A stretch of 64,000 nt of DNA from Quercus robur (GCF_932294415.1 NC_065535.1:83597862-83661861); one strand, 5' to 3'; counted from the stretch's first letter, positions 33,770 through 46,628 are shown. The notes: a model not told the origin generated them from the letters alone. Numbers and translations are program-made.

Positions 33770-34570
33770 TGGGTCCGTTTGGTTGAAAGGATGGAAAAGT
33801 GGGAAAATAAAAATTGGGGAGAGAGTAAAAAAGTGGGTGGATAGAAAATATTTAGTTTTCCTTCTGTGTGTTTGGTTGATGGAGTGGATAATTGGAGAGA
33901 TGGAAAACTTTTTTGTTTGGCTGAGTAGAAAAGTGAGAGAATAGAAAATGTAGTTTGTAAAAATTTACTCTCATGCCTCTAGTACATAAAAAACTATTTT
34001 TTAATAATTTATAAAAATTAATTTTTTTTTTAATTACTGCAAACTAACACAGCTAATAAAACATCTAGCAAAAGAAAAACTAATAATAATAATGAAAAGT
34101 TTCCTTTGGATATAAAATATATAAAGAAGAAGAAGAAGAAGAAGAAGGAGAAGGAAGCAAAACATGAAAACAACGCCAAAAAAAGAAGAAGCAAAAGGAA
34201 ATTTTTTTTTTTTTTTTTTGAGGAACAATCAAAAAGAAATACATGAAAATAAAGTCAGGTTCAACGTCAACCAAAAACAAAAAGAAGAAGAAAGAAAAAA
34301 AGAAAAAGGAAGTAAAAAGAAAAAGAAAAAAAAAAGAAACGTTAAATAAGAGAAGGGTAGATGGGTAATTTCTCATCAAACTTACTCCCTTTTCACTTTT
34401 CTCTCTAGTTTTCTCCCCAAAGTGTGTAGAAATTTTTTCTTCTTGAATGGTGGGCCCGGGGAGAAAACTCCCCCACCCCATCTTCTCCTCCCCTAACCAA
34501 ATACCCTTCGTTCTCCTTTTCTCTCCTATTTTCTATCCCCTCTATCATTTCACCCCAACCAAACATACCA
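33770..34570. mobile_element. Tourist-like (PIF/Harbinger) non-autonomous element
   Basis: The left end TGGGTCCGTTTGGTTG and inverted right end TGGTATGTTTGGTTG form terminal inverted repeats. TAA directly flanks both ends (33767-33769 and 34571-34573). Long stretches next to the ends are complementary in character (GGATGGAAAAGTGGGAAAAT on the left; C/T-rich CTCCTTTTCTCTCC on the right), making it foldback-like. The interior is low-complexity A/G and T runs. No transposase frame is present. Confidence 0.75.
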
Positions 34571-35687
34571 TAAGTGTTTACTTCTCCTTTTTGGCTAGTT
34601 TCCCATACTTAATTTGATAAAATTTACGAACCAATTCAACTTGTCCTAAAGCCTTTTAGTTTGAGAATGTGAACTTTTATAATCTAAGGCAAATTTTCAA
34701 TTTTTTGATAAAAATCTAGAATATAATTTGTAAATGGAGAAAAATTCACTAATAAAGTAATAAGTTCAAATGACACCTAGTTCATAAGAATAAGATGATG
34801 ATTGCAATCATCAATTCAAGATTCAAATGTGTACGATAGATAATTTCAAAAAAAAAAAAATCAAAAAAACATTTTTTGTAAATTGATGTAGTAAATTGTG
34901 TAATATCTTTAACATTTTCCTATTCAAATTATTCTTATCATTATGGGTAAAAAAAAAAAAAAAAAAAAAGAGAGCTTGAAATGGCCAAATAGCATCAATA
35001 TCCACAAGTTATTCATAGAGATAGGTACAAAGTTTTCCATTGGCATAATAGCATCCTAAGAGATTCTTCTCACCTTTTTAATTCTTTGATTTTTGACTGT
35101 AGATCCCTATTTTAGCTTTTTAATGAAGCCTAGATCTAGCACATTCATCGTAAAGGGCCCCAATGTGCAAATTTTTTGGCGAAGGATGGAAACAATTATA
35201 AGATCTTTTTATGTTGTATTATAATCCTCTTTTTTGTATTTTGTACCAGTTTTTGGCTAATGCTTGGGAGTTGTGGTGTTCACCAAACTGCACAACCACA
35301 ACTAAACTGACCAAAACTGCTCACAAAATGGAGTAACTGCATGGCAATTGGTGGTGAAAAAACCGCATCACACCTATATAAATATTTATACATATATATA
35401 TATATATATTATATAAAGTAATACTGTTATAAAATATGATCCCTTTCACACTTAAAAACTTGTTGATCTACTCATCAGCCCAAAATAAAAGAAAAATCAA
35501 CCCAACATTTTAAAATTTGGCCCAAAACAAAGGAAAATTCATCCTTGGGTTAGATCAATCTAGCCAAAAATTTTGAAAACGTTCCAACTCATAATCGACC
35601 AAACTGTATTGAACTGCAAATGTGACTACAAAATTAAATTGTTGTACAGTGATAAAAATGGACAAAAATCGCACCATGAATACCTCT
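34571..35687. other. Intergenic
   Basis: AT-rich spacer with A/T runs (about 34849-34860 and 34951-34970) and a short TA run at about 35392-35410. No gene or bounded element is supported. Confidence 0.5.
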
Positions 35688-35695
35688 ATTTGGGG

Positions 35696-36586
35696 TAGGG
35701 GTGTAAAAAAAGCCGATAAATTGAATGGACCGACTGAAACCGCTTGAACAAAATTCAATTTTTTTCATGTTTTCTTGATTTTATTTGGTTTTGATTTGAA
35801 TTTTTGAAAAAATTGAAATTTTTGGTTCAGTCTCGGGTGTAGAAAATATTAATCCAAACTGAACTGAAACTAACCTATATGTATTAAATATTAATATGTA
35901 AAAAATATTTCAAAAATTATACTAGTAGTTTAGTGGTTAGGACACACATGTTTCACCATTTTATCCTAAGTGTGATCCCTATAGAACACATTATTTATTT
36001 ATTTATTTATTTTTTCTCTTCTTATATCAAAACTACGTCGTTTTGGGTTTGTTTTTAAACAAACCCTACTCAACTTTCTATTCTCTCTTTCTCCTTGTCA
36101 CGCCTCCCTCTCTCTCTTCGTCAACACTCTCTCTTCGCTCTTCACTTTAGCCTTTGGTTGTTCTTCTGCCTCTGTCTCTCTTTGTCTCTATTATGCCCCC
36201 CTCTCTGTCATAACCTACTCTCTGTTTTTTTGGGTATGTTCTTTGAATCTTTTTTTTCCTTCTTCTCTTTTTTACTTAATTGTGAGCTGTTTGTTTGCGG
36301 AAAAATATTTTTGTTGTGTTTGCTTGGTGTTTTGGCATTTGGGTGCTGAGAAATTTTGAAAAAGTAAAGGAAAATAGTTTTTTATTCTCTTTGATCTGTT
36401 TGGTTTCTAAGAAATTAGAAGAAACTGAAAACCGACCAAACCGTACCGATTGAAATCTAGTTAGTTTGGTTTGGTGTTCCATCCCTACAGTTCAATTTCG
36501 GTGCCAAACATGGCAAAATTGAAAATTTTAGTTTGGCTGAAAAGTTGCCTTTCAAATTGACCGAAATTGACCGATTACACTCCTAA
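35696..36586. mobile_element. Non-autonomous hAT element
   Basis: The ends TAGGGGTGTAA and, inverted, TAGGAGTGTAATCGGTCA are hAT-type. They are flanked by ATTTGGGG at 35688-35695 and 36587-36594, a perfect 8-bp target duplication. Both halves carry subterminal ACCGA/TCGGT words (GACCGACTGAAACCG; ACCGACCAAACCGTACCGA; GACCGAAATTGACCG), as expected for transposase binding sites. No transposase is seen. A SINE-like insertion may lie inside. Confidence 0.85.
35925..36012 (+). mobile_element. Possible tRNA-derived SINE fragment inside the hAT element
   Basis: TAGTTTAGTGGTTAGGA resembles a pol III A box of tRNA-Glu type. GTGTGATCCC, about 40 bases on, is a weak B box, and an ATTT repeat tail (about 35990-36012) follows. 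The B box is poor and no target duplication was fixed. Confidence 0.35.
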
Positions 36587-36594
36587 TTTGGGGT

Positions 36595-37137
36595 GTTATA
36601 TACCTTAAACTTTGTAGTACTTAATTTTATCTTAATAAATTATTTCTAAAAGTAATATTATAGTTGGGGAGAAGGATTTCAATCCTAATTTGAATTTGAG
36701 CTACAAGGCTCTTTTTCAAAGCAAAAACCAAATATGTAAAGCGCGTGCGGATCAATCATGGAGCTTTAAAAGTAGTGCGCGTGGGAGCGTAGAGAGTAGT
36801 ATCCTCCAAAGTATTTATAGTCAAAGTGTAAAACTTTCGAGATGGCCAGTTACACGCTTCAATTAGTAGCCCAACCAAACTTAAAAAACAAATAGAAAAA
36901 AAGAAAAAAAAATTACACACCAAACTGAATGACGGAACAACTATTTGAGAGAACAAACTCAACAGCGCCGCTGTAACACAAACACTTACACAAAGCAAAC
37001 TGAGGCACAGAACAGAAATAATCACTCAAAAGCCCAAACAAAACCCTCTCTCTGTTCCACAAAGTCACAGAGAAAACGACCGCCAAAACCGCCCACTCTT
37101 TCTTCCTGTTATGCTTCTTCAATCACTTGCGTACTGA

Positions 37138-37179
<42 letters not shown>

Positions 37180-37436
37180 TGTGTGTGTGTGTGTACGAGA
37201 TTTTTTTTAATAAAGAGAGAATAAGAGTGGTATGGGAGTGGAAAAAGGTGAAATTTATTGAAAGAAAGCAAAGAGGGAATCTTTTTTTGTCTTATGGCAT
37301 GCCTAAGGAAGAAGAAGAACACCATTGAAGGCCTCATAGTTGATGATTCTGCTCTTTTCTTGGTCCACCCCACCAACCCACTTGCCGATCTTTGTCAAAA
37401 ATTTAATCTTTTGTTGCTGATTTTCTCTCCAACTCA
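36595..37436. other. Promoter and 5' UTR region of the GH17 gene
   Basis: A TATTTATAG box near 36811 is a candidate core promoter. A GA run followed by a GT run (about 37145-37194) lies about 250 bases before the start codon. A short upstream ATG frame (37297-37437, beginning MACLRKKKNTIEG) ends at the main start. It overlaps the ATG region and could act as an upstream ORF, but there is no proof it is used. Confidence 0.45.
37145..37194. repeat. GA/GT compound microsatellite
   Basis: About 16 GA units run directly into about 8 GT units, upstream of the GH17 start codon. Confidence 0.9.
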
Positions 37437-40400
37437 ATGAAAATCTTCTGGGTCCTTTTCCGGTTTCTTACCATGTTCTTGATCTTCTTCTCTTCAATTG
37501 GTACTTTCTGTTACTCTATTGAGTTTCTTCTTGAAGTTTATTGTTATTGGGCTGTACTGAGTGTGTTTTTCTTGCTATCTCTCGTGACTGGTTGTAATAG
37601 AAACTTCTTGCTTCTTTTGGCCAATGGGTCATAGTATTGAGATAATTACTGAGAGAGATCGATTCATCTTGAAAATTGGGATTGTTTTTCTTTATAAGGG
37701 GTTGCTATTTTTAGATTGATCATTCAAAATTTTTTATGTTATTGTTTAGTGAACTATTGGTCCATAATTTGAAATTCTATTAATTATGTTTTTTGGTTTG
37801 TGGTTCTCTTGGTCTTTCTGTGTTTTGATTGAGTACTATTTTTGGATTTGGAGGAATTAGTATAGTTGTGTTTGTAGGAACACAAAAAAATCCAATTACA
37901 AATTGCCACGTCGCCTATCAAAGACAGAGATTTCTCTACCGTTTATTGTAATCAATAGCAGTGTTCTAAAATTTGTAGTATTCTACTGTTTGACCTTGTT
38001 GTGTTAATGCTAATTTTCAATCAAAATTGATGTATTCTCTCATGCATGGATGCTAGTCTGCCTCCTTAATCTATATCAAACTTTGAAGAAGAAAATTTTG
38101 AATCCGATTCTGTTGTACTTTTAGTTTTCTGTCAATTTCATTAATGATCATATACTGTAAGTAGATAGAATTCGTAGAAGGGCTCATGAGACTCGTGAAA
38201 ACATAAGTCGAACAAATCTGCACCCCTTAACATATAAAGAAAAAGAGGTTGGAAAAAAGAAATAAGGAATATGGAAACTAAAATGGTTCACTAAGCTAAG
38301 CATCTCAGATTGGCCAGTATAAATAAATACCACTTGAGTCTCCTTGATCCATTTTTTTTTTGTCCATGTTTTGACTGATTTTAGATGCAAGGTATGGCAC
38401 CTAAGTTAGTTTTCATCTATTTTAACCACATGACAAAGTGGTAATGGAGTTTTTTCTGTTTTTTTCCAGTTTCTCTGACAGTGCAAGGATTCACTGGAAC
38501 CTATGGAATAAATTATGGACGAATTGCAGATAACATCCCTTCACCTGATCAAGTTGTGACTCTTCTCAGAGCAGCAAAAATAAAAAATGTAAGAATTTAT
38601 GATGCTGATCACAGTGTATTAAAGGCCTTCAGTGGAACTGGGCTTGAATTAGTGGTTGGACTTCCAAATGAGTATGTGAAAGACATGAGTGCCAATGCAG
38701 ATCATGCAGTGAGTTGGGTTAAAGAGAACGTGCAGTCGTTCCTTCCAGGGACAAACATTCGTGGCATTGCTGTGGGCAATGAAATTTTAGGAGGGGGTGA
38801 TACTGAGATGTGGGCAGCTCTTCTGGGTGCAGTGAAAAATATTTACAACGCCACACAGACGCTTCATCTATCTGATATTCAGATTACCACAGCACATTCA
38901 CAGGCTGTTTTTGCTAATTCCTATCCTCCCTCTTCTTGTATATTCAAAGATAATATTGTTCAATATATGAAGCCGCTCTTGGAGTTCTTCTCACAAATTG
39001 GTTCTCCTTTCTGTTTAAATGCTTACCCGTTCTTGGCCTATATGGGTGATCCAGAGAATATTGATATTAATTACGCTCTTTTCCAGTCAACCCAGGGGAT
39101 TGATGATACAAAAACCGATCTGCATTATGATAACATGCTTGATGCACAGATTGATGCAGCATATGCAGCTTTGGAAGATGCTGGATTCAAAAAGATGGAA
39201 GTCATTGTTACAGAGACTGGATGGGCGTCACGTGGAGATGACAGTGAAGCTGCAGCCACAGTAAATAATGCAATGACATATAATTATAACCTGCGGAAAA
39301 GGCTTGCAAAGAGGAAAGGAACCCCTCTTAGACCAAAAATGGTGGTGAAGGCTTATATTTTTGCAATATTTAATGAAGATTTGAAGCCTGGTCCAACTTC
39401 TGAGAGAAATTTTGGACTGTTTAAGCCTGATGGGAGCATTGCGTACAATATTGGGTTTCATGGGCTTAAATCTTCATCGGCAGATACATTGCTTTTGTCT
39501 TTGAAGGTATGAGGTTCCTTAACACCTGACGAAACGTCTATTTGCCTGCTAACATCTAAGGGATTAGTTTACATTTTGAGGTCTCTCTTAAGAATAACAG
39601 ATTTGTTTTTTGGGAGAGAATGCTATGGGAAACATCTCTCTTAAAAACATAAAAATTATTATGAAAAAGATCAATTTAAATCTCACTATATTTCTTTCTA
39701 TCTCTTTGTCACTGAAATGCTATTATTCTGCTGGGCAGCATTTTTATTTATTTATCTTTTGTGTACGGGAGATTATCATATCAATAAGGGTAAATATATG
39801 GGAAGAATATATGGTGAGTTTGGATTTACATCCCTATTTGTTCGGTGTTAAATTATTTTCAAAAAACGTTTTCTGTATTTTATAGTGTTAGGTGCGACTG
39901 AAAATGTTGGTTAGTGTAAAATATTTTTGGAGGTCAAGGAAAATAATTCTAAATGATGGAAAAGTTTTATGCTTTTCAAAACCATAAAAAATATTTTCCA
40001 AAAGAAGCCTTGACTTTATTTGCATCACTCTCACCCTTTCAACTCCTCTACTACTAGTATGACCCCCCCTCCTCCAACATCAGTGACGGCCGCTAACACC
40101 ACTGTTTGGGAGAGTTAATATAACATTTAGGGACATTACTTGACTTAAGGGCACACTATTGGTGATGGTGATATATGACCCTTGGATTGTTAAGAAAAAG
40201 GCTTCCATTCAACAAGGAGACTAATTGAAGTGCCAAAAGTCACTTGGTAGCTAGAAGACTCACACGTGAGGGGGGAGATTTGTTGTGATGTTCATGTGTG
40301 AGTAGTGAGTTTCATTAAGGAGTGAAGTCACACTAATGAGAAGAGTGAGTAGTTAATATAACACAGTTAGGCTTATAATCACAAGCTTAAGCTTTTGGTT

Positions 40401-42397
40401 AAGTGTTGTCCCTATATGTTATATTAATTGCTCAATTGTTATCTTCCGAAGGTGTTAATCTCTCCAACAACCACCACCTGGCTGCCAATGGGGCCCATCC
40501 TCTGACTGGCCATCACTGCTTGCTTGCCTATCCTAAACCATTAATCACTGTTCGTCAACCACTGTCACACCATTTCTAGCCGCTAGCTATCACCAGTCAT
40601 TGACCATTGCTGCCACCACTTTCCTTGCTCCAACTGCCACTGTCATCGGGAATTTTCAATGAAACCAATTGCTAGATAATTATTGTTCGTGTTGCAACCA
40701 AATATTGGAAAACAAATTCATTTTTCTGGAAAGCATTTTCCACTGAAAATATTTTCAATAGGAAAACATTTTTTTTCTGAACTAACGGAGTAAGCACTAA
40801 GCATCAGTAAATTATCCTGCTAATAAAGACTCATAAGAGATAGGCCATAACAAATAATCATTGTATTAGGAGATTGCTCTTGTTAAAGATGTATTTACCC
40901 CACCCTAGAAGTTTTCCTTATATTAGAAGACTCAAAGATATTCAGTCTACCCTACTCTTATGCATCTCTTCTTGTATCTTTTGTATAGTGTGTGTTTTGC
41001 AGTTGACCTATTTTTTGTGCCTTTACTAAGTGGATAGAAAAATATTCAAAGAGATCTTTCTACTTCAGATCCTTGTAAGAGCCCACAAGGGCTTCTCTGG
41101 ACCATCACTGAGGTGGATTTAAGAATTCCAAGCAAATAGTGACTTTGAGGTTGGAAAAATTGGGGAATTTGTCCCCATGTGGTTGTATTAGGTCTAGGAG
41201 GAATTGTGGATTTAGGAATTAAAACTTTTCGAAAGAAGGGTTAGGGTTCAAGGAATGATTAGTAGGAAAGGGAAAATATTTGATTTTGGATAATTAAAAG
41301 GATAATGTGTCTTATTACTCAAAACGCTCAATACTTTTATTAATCAACTCCTCTTATTTGAGTATGATAACACACTTATCGGGGACTAAATCTAAACTTT
41401 TCTTAATAGATAATAACTACTTTGACTACTAACGCTCTGTTTGTTTCGCTGGAAAACTTTCTATAAAGATAGTTTTCCACATTTTCCAGTGTTTGGTAGC
41501 ACAAAAAAAACCTGGTCAATGGAAAACTATCTTTGGTCAACGGAAAACCCTAATAAAAATAAGGCTTATTTTCTATAGGTTGTTTTCTAAATTTTTTTTT
41601 TGGAAAACAATCTCTCTCTTACGCATTGCATCTTCTATAAATATTACCTTCATCTATAGCCGTGGGAAACATAATTTTTTGGCGCCTTCTCTCTCTCATG
41701 GTAAGTTTTCTCATTTTTTCTCTCTTCCCTTTGCTTTTTCTCTCCTCACACCCTCACTGTCTCTAACTCTGGTCTCTCCTCTTCCCATAAATCTCTCTCT
41801 CTAACTGTCTCTCTTCTCTCTTTTTTCCATATTTCTCTTCCTCTCTATAACACAATTCTCTGATTAGATTTTTTTTCCTTCACTGATCGGTCAATAGCTC
41901 CAACTTGCAAAGGAAAACAAATTTGCAGTGGTAATTATTTCATTCCTCTCTACCAAAATCCCAATTCTTTGCTTTAATTTGAATTTCAAGCTCGATTTTT
42001 TTTTTCTCTAAGAAATTTTCGGTTTGATGGATTCTAGGCAGAAGTTACTTCTTTTTCATACATAAAGTGCAAAAAAAAAAAAGAATGAATAAAGTAAAAG
42101 ATGAAAATTTCAAACATAGCACCCATATTGCTCTAAATTGCTTTTACATGGGACAATTTTTACCATGGACTAATAATATTGTTATATAATGAATGATAAT
42201 TGTTTAGGAGAATTGCAGTTGTTGGCAAATACTTTTTTTGTTGGTAGATACCATGCAGTAATGATATATTATACAGTACATTATGTAAATATATAATTTA
42301 GAGTAATATTGAAGACTTTTGGTTGACCATAGTAGACAATTAGTATACCAACAAAAAGAGTAGACAATTAAAAGTTATTGAAAATGTATTCCCCTGT

Positions 42398-42444
<47 letters not shown>

Positions 42445-43652
42445 AAATGGTTGATATATGTGTGTGTGTGTGTGTGTGTATTTACATTACTGTCTATATA
42501 AATAAGGAAGATGAGTAGTAGAGATCATGAAAATTTGACAACTAATTAATTTTGATTGTATCTATTGTCAAAACTTTAGTATGAAAACCAAATTCATTCT
42601 TAGTTTTTTATTTATAATGATTACATTAGTTAGTTTACATAATATACGTGTTTTAAATTATACAAGAAATATTTTAAAAAAAATTGCATACCAAACACCA
42701 GAAAACATTCTCAAGTTCATTTTCAAGGTTGTTACCAAACACTGGAAAATGAAACAGTTTTCTAGAAAATGATCTTTGGAAAATGAATCATTTTTCAGAA
42801 AACGTTAATGCTGAAACAAACAGAGCGTTAATCAAATTCTAATTGAATTGAAAACATAAAAAGACCCATAAACTAGATAAGACTTGCCTATTGATAAAAA
42901 TAAAACTAAACTCAAGACCCACAACTGACCCTCAACTCTAGAGAAACCAAATAAAACATAAATTAAAATACTAAAAACCTAATTAACTACAAATGGGGAC
43001 TTATTATTAGGCTTTGCCATAAACATAATCTTAGGCTTCCAAAGAGGAAATTTTTGTTTTCTCTAACCATGCTATGGTTGTGCCATCATACTTTCTTCCC
43101 CATTTAGAAAATCTAGTTTGCTCAACATGTGGGCTAAGAAACTGCCCATACACATGGTCATATTCCTTCATTGAGTCTGATTATAAGTCATGTGGACACT
43201 AGCAAGTGGACTCAATGGCTTGAAAATCTGAACAACAATTGATCCTTTCAAAGGGTTGGATGAAATGTAATTGAAGTTCTTATTTGTTTTTATTCGTCAT
43301 GTTTCTTGAAGAGAATTTAAATTCATGGAGTAATGGTTCAAGCTATCTTGAGTACCAAACACTCAATTCAAACTTGACACAAATTCTTGTGGTTGAGAAG
43401 TGGATTTTAACCCATGTGACAGAACTCTCAATTAAGAAAATCTATGTGCTTTACTGTTTTATCCTTCATCCTCCCCCTTTCTCTCTCTCCCCCCCCACCA
43501 AAAAAAGAAGAAGAAGAAATAACCCATAAAAGATGTTGCTTTATCTTGAAAGTGGTAGAATGAGATTCTTTTTCCTACTCCATTAAAAGAATGTTGAAGG
43601 GAGTGTGAAACTATCTTTTTGTCATTTTTTGGCTGAATGAAAGAGTTTTTTT

Positions 43653-43683
<31 letters not shown>

Positions 43684-44021
43684 GGTGTGGGGGAGGGGGA
43701 AGATGCAGCTGGGGACCCTACCTGGGTGTAACTATTGTAGTTTCTCTACCCACTGAGGAACTAATGGCCCTAGATAGTAAGGGGAGTGCAAGCACTCTCT
43801 CAAATAGATTGAGCTATGCTTGAGGGACTTAAATAACCTTTCTGTGTTTGCATTTACTCTTTCAACTTGGTTCATCATTCCATCCAAGTGCTACCTTCTT
43901 GTTTGGTGATTTTTGTTCCTTCTTTTCACTGGTGCAGGATATTCGAGCTCAAGATTGGTCCAGGCCCCACTTCTTGGTATCAGTAATCTCAGCAGTGGCA
44001 CTGCTTGTGTTCTTAAGATAA
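37437..44021 (+). CDS. Glucan endo-1,3-beta-glucosidase, GH17, GPI-anchored (three exons)
   Basis: Exons are 37437-37500, 38470-39506 and 43938-44021. Junctions are GT-AG, the frame is kept, and the product is 394 residues. Residues 1-24 are a hydrophobic signal peptide (MKIFWVLFRFLTMFLIFFSS). The GH17 barrel starts at GTYGINYGRIADNIPSP. The proton donor is the Glu of VGNEIL (about residue 126) and the nucleophile is the Glu of VTETGWAS (about 270). The last exon encodes DIRAQDWSRPH plus a hydrophobic tail ending VALLVFLR, a GPI-anchor signal. There is no X8/CBM43 domain. It resembles Arabidopsis glucan endo-1,3-beta-glucosidase 14 (At2g27500 type). The enzyme hydrolyses callose-type 1,3-beta-glucan at the cell surface or wall; some relatives act at plasmodesmata. 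Intron 2 is 4431 bp and transposon-laden, so the anchor-coding exon is far from the rest. Confidence 0.93.
40341..40432. repeat. Palindromic dispersed repeat in GH17 intron 2
   Basis: It runs from GAGTGAGTAGTTAATATAAC to ATGTTATATTAATTGCTC, ends complementary, with the core AAGCTTAAGCTT. A related block lies at about 50583-50683 (TTAATATAACATATG ... AAGCTTAAGCTT ... TATGTTATA). A diverged partial copy of the left arm starts at about 40112. Confidence 0.6.
41432..42828. mobile_element. TIR-bounded element in GH17 intron 2
   Basis: ACGCTCTGTTTGTTTC at the left and its inverse complement at the right end (GAAACAAACAGAGCGT) are a near-perfect inverted repeat. A TA dinucleotide lies just outside both ends, so a TA target is possible but not proven. 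Subterminal blocks rich in GGAAAAC/GTTTTCC and GTTTGGTA words are mirrored in the two halves. The interior has TA and TG microsatellites (about 42403-42480) and no transposase. Confidence 0.65.
42403..42480. repeat. TA and TG microsatellites
   Basis: A TA run of about 19 units (to about 42440) is followed by a TG run of about 9 units (about 42460-42479), inside the TIR element. Confidence 0.9.
43646..43685. repeat. T17 followed directly by G23
   Basis: A pure T run passes straight into a pure G run, about 250 bases before the last GH17 exon. It lies in the intron near the 3' splice site but is too far away to be the polypyrimidine tract. Confidence 0.85.
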
Positions 44022-44420
44022 TGAATGAATGAAAAATGTCCAGGCTTGCCAGACCAGCAAAAGGCATTCAAAAGTTCATGATTTGGTACTATTTCATGTC
44101 ACACTCCAGAGACAGTACATCATTGATCCTTGTCTTCAATATTTGCTAGAAATTGGTGATTATTTTTTATACGTCTCAGCAAATGTATATTGGTTTTTGC
44201 CTTATAAAACCGTTTCTTTTAATCTGTCTATTTTGCATTCTCTCATTGGCTTTCATCGGTTTAAGTCTTTCGTGGACCCATTTATCTATATTTGCTTGTG
44301 TTCTGTACCACTTATAATTTTTCTTCTTCATCATCTTTATTGTGACATATCCTTTGATTTCTAAGCTTAATGTTGCATCTACAGTTCAAACACCATGTGT
44401 CTCCACTTTTGCTGTTATTG

Positions 44421-44426
44421 AATAAA
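44421..44426 (+). terminator. Poly(A) signal of the GH17 gene
   Basis: AATAAA lies 400 bases after the GH17 stop codon, followed by A-rich then T/G-rich sequence. Confidence 0.5.
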
Positions 44427-44449
44427 AAGGGCAAGAGTGACTCCTTAAA

Positions 44450-46628
44450 AAGGTGGTTATTACGCCTTCATAAGATGTGAAAAATTAAAACAAACTTAAT
44501 TTTAGTGTTTGGTCAAAACATAGGTCTCTTGTTCTTCTTTATTCAATCAGAGTTATACTCGCAGATGACCGCCAGTCTGTAGAGCTTTAACCTCACATGG
44601 GGATAGGGCAGTCATTCTGTCCCTCTCCAAATGCCTTTATATTTGGTTATTTATCAACCGTAAAGGATCTATGCACAATTTTATGCTTGAAATTCTCTTC
44701 TGGGCATATGCTCTTGTGCCAAAGGTTATATAATTACATCATTGCTCTTCAGTCTCTATTCCATTTGGCTATTTGACTTTTGAACACTGAATCTAGTTTG
44801 CCTGGTTATTGCTGCTCATCTCTTGGACTTATTAATGCTAATCTTCTGCTGCCAAAGTGGTCTGATTATAATTGGTTTGCTCTTGATTTCCATTATTTGT
44901 CTGGGGGTAGGGGCCTGTGATGCAGTGACAGGGAGGGGCAGGGTAGTTTCTTCTGTGGAGTAGGAGCGGGGCACCTAGATACTGCCCCGCCTAGTTGTCT
45001 TCCCTATTTTTTGAGCAAATGATTCACTTAGTTCTAGTGTGTAAGACATGTAAACTCTCAAATGGAATCGCTCTGTTTAGTTTTGTATTGGGCCAATCAA
45101 AACCATGAATAGTTAACTTTATGTTAGTCATTTTTCTTTATTTAGTTGCATTTAGGGTTATGTTCAAATTATATTCAATTAACTTTTGTTAAAATTACAT
45201 CATAGTTGTACACTATACTAGTCGCTAATCCGTGCGATGCACGGAAAAGGTGTTAAGTATAATATATGATTTAATTTCTTTGATGAACATATATGATTAA
45301 ATCTTGATTTATTTTAATACAATCAAATAAATTGAATTTGTAAATAACACTATATAGCTAAAATATATATATTAACAGTTATATGTTATAGGACAAAGAA
45401 AACATAAAGTGGATTTCATCTTCAAAATCAAATAAGGTGGTCCTGCAATATGAACAACTTGGATTTCATATTCTTCTTCTTTTTTTATTTTATTTTTATT
45501 TTTATTTTTATTTTTTATTTTATGAAAAGATGGGATTTGCTCTTCTTACACTCTAGAATCAAGAATTAGATAGTCATAAAAATAAACTAATTAAGAAATT
45601 CAAAAACCGGAAATCAAAACCAATGTAGGAGTGGAAAAATTAATAAGCAATTGGAATCTTACGAAGGAATTGAAGGTTGATGGTAGGGGATTTGGGAAGC
45701 TCGCGCTGATTTTTTTTTCATAGTCCTCTCTGATCTTTTGTGTTTGCATTTTGAGAAGAAAAAACACACACACACAATTTTTATAAACTCCATTATGCAA
45801 GAGCTTGGAAAACCCATTAAAAATTAAAAATAAAGTTCTGCTAGACTCCTTTCATACCCAACAAAAGCTAACACACAAAAGCGTTGGAATAACGTTGCTC
45901 TCAAAGAAGCTTGGCTCACTCCATTGGGCCATAATCATCTGCAACAACCTTGCCATCAAAAATCACGATGAAATTTTTTATTACCTTTAGCCTTGAAATA
46001 ACGTTGCTTCCTATGAAACTCTTTAGGGTTTTGTTCTTCTCTTCCTAAACGTAGGATTATAAGTCAGAGATAAAATAAGAGGTTGCGAGAGATTGGCTGA
46101 ATTGGTAAGATTGGAGAGTGGAGTGGAGATGGAGCCAGGGAGAAGAGGAGTCAGGTATAATTTTTTTTATTTTTTTATTTTTAGAGAATTTAGTCAACTA
46201 TAAAATCGTAATATAATATTTATTAATTAATTATAATATTTATTTAAGTAATGCTGACGTGGAAAATTATGGAGAGATCAAAGGCTTCGGTTATATATAT
46301 ATATATATTGATTAATGTTTAATCCTACAGTTAGATTATGTGTATACATGCCATCATATTCATTGATAATTAAACATGATAGGTATTAAAAATGCATATA
46401 ATCCAATGTTAGGTTTGGATATACTAATTAGTTCATTTAGTCAACTCGAAATTGGATCGATCGAATTTGTTGGCAACCCTAGGGAAGACATTGAATGTGT
46501 CAGTAAGACTAGTAATATAATTAAGAAATAGACTAGTAATATAAGAAATTACACGTATTTTAAAAATATATATTTTTTTTAAAAAAAGGTGAATAGCAAA
46601 AGCCCTAAGAGTAAATAAATATTATAAA
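44450..46628. other. Gene-free region with a repeat starting near 45218
   Basis: No gene is supported. From 45218, ACTAGTCGCTAATCCGTGCG marks the edge of a repeat whose terminal motif recurs elsewhere in the window. Its other edge may be near 46290. The part 45800-46140 looks like a decayed gene or UTR fragment (AAACCCTAAAGAG and related words, minus strand) but no frame is convincing. TA-rich stretches and T runs are frequent. Confidence 0.4.

Noticed and set aside
34034-34481. Phe/Ser-rich minus-strand ORFs
   Set aside because: They are translations of A/G-rich low-complexity DNA inside a Tourist-like element.
37437-37634. A 65-residue membrane-like ORF at the GH17 start taken as a separate gene
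   Set aside because: Its first 64 bases are GH17 exon 1 (signal peptide); the remainder reads into the intron.
39820-40790. Possible large TIR element in GH17 intron 2 with TTTTCC-rich edges
   Set aside because: The edges share only AAAATATTTTC-type words; no terminal repeat or target duplication could be fixed.
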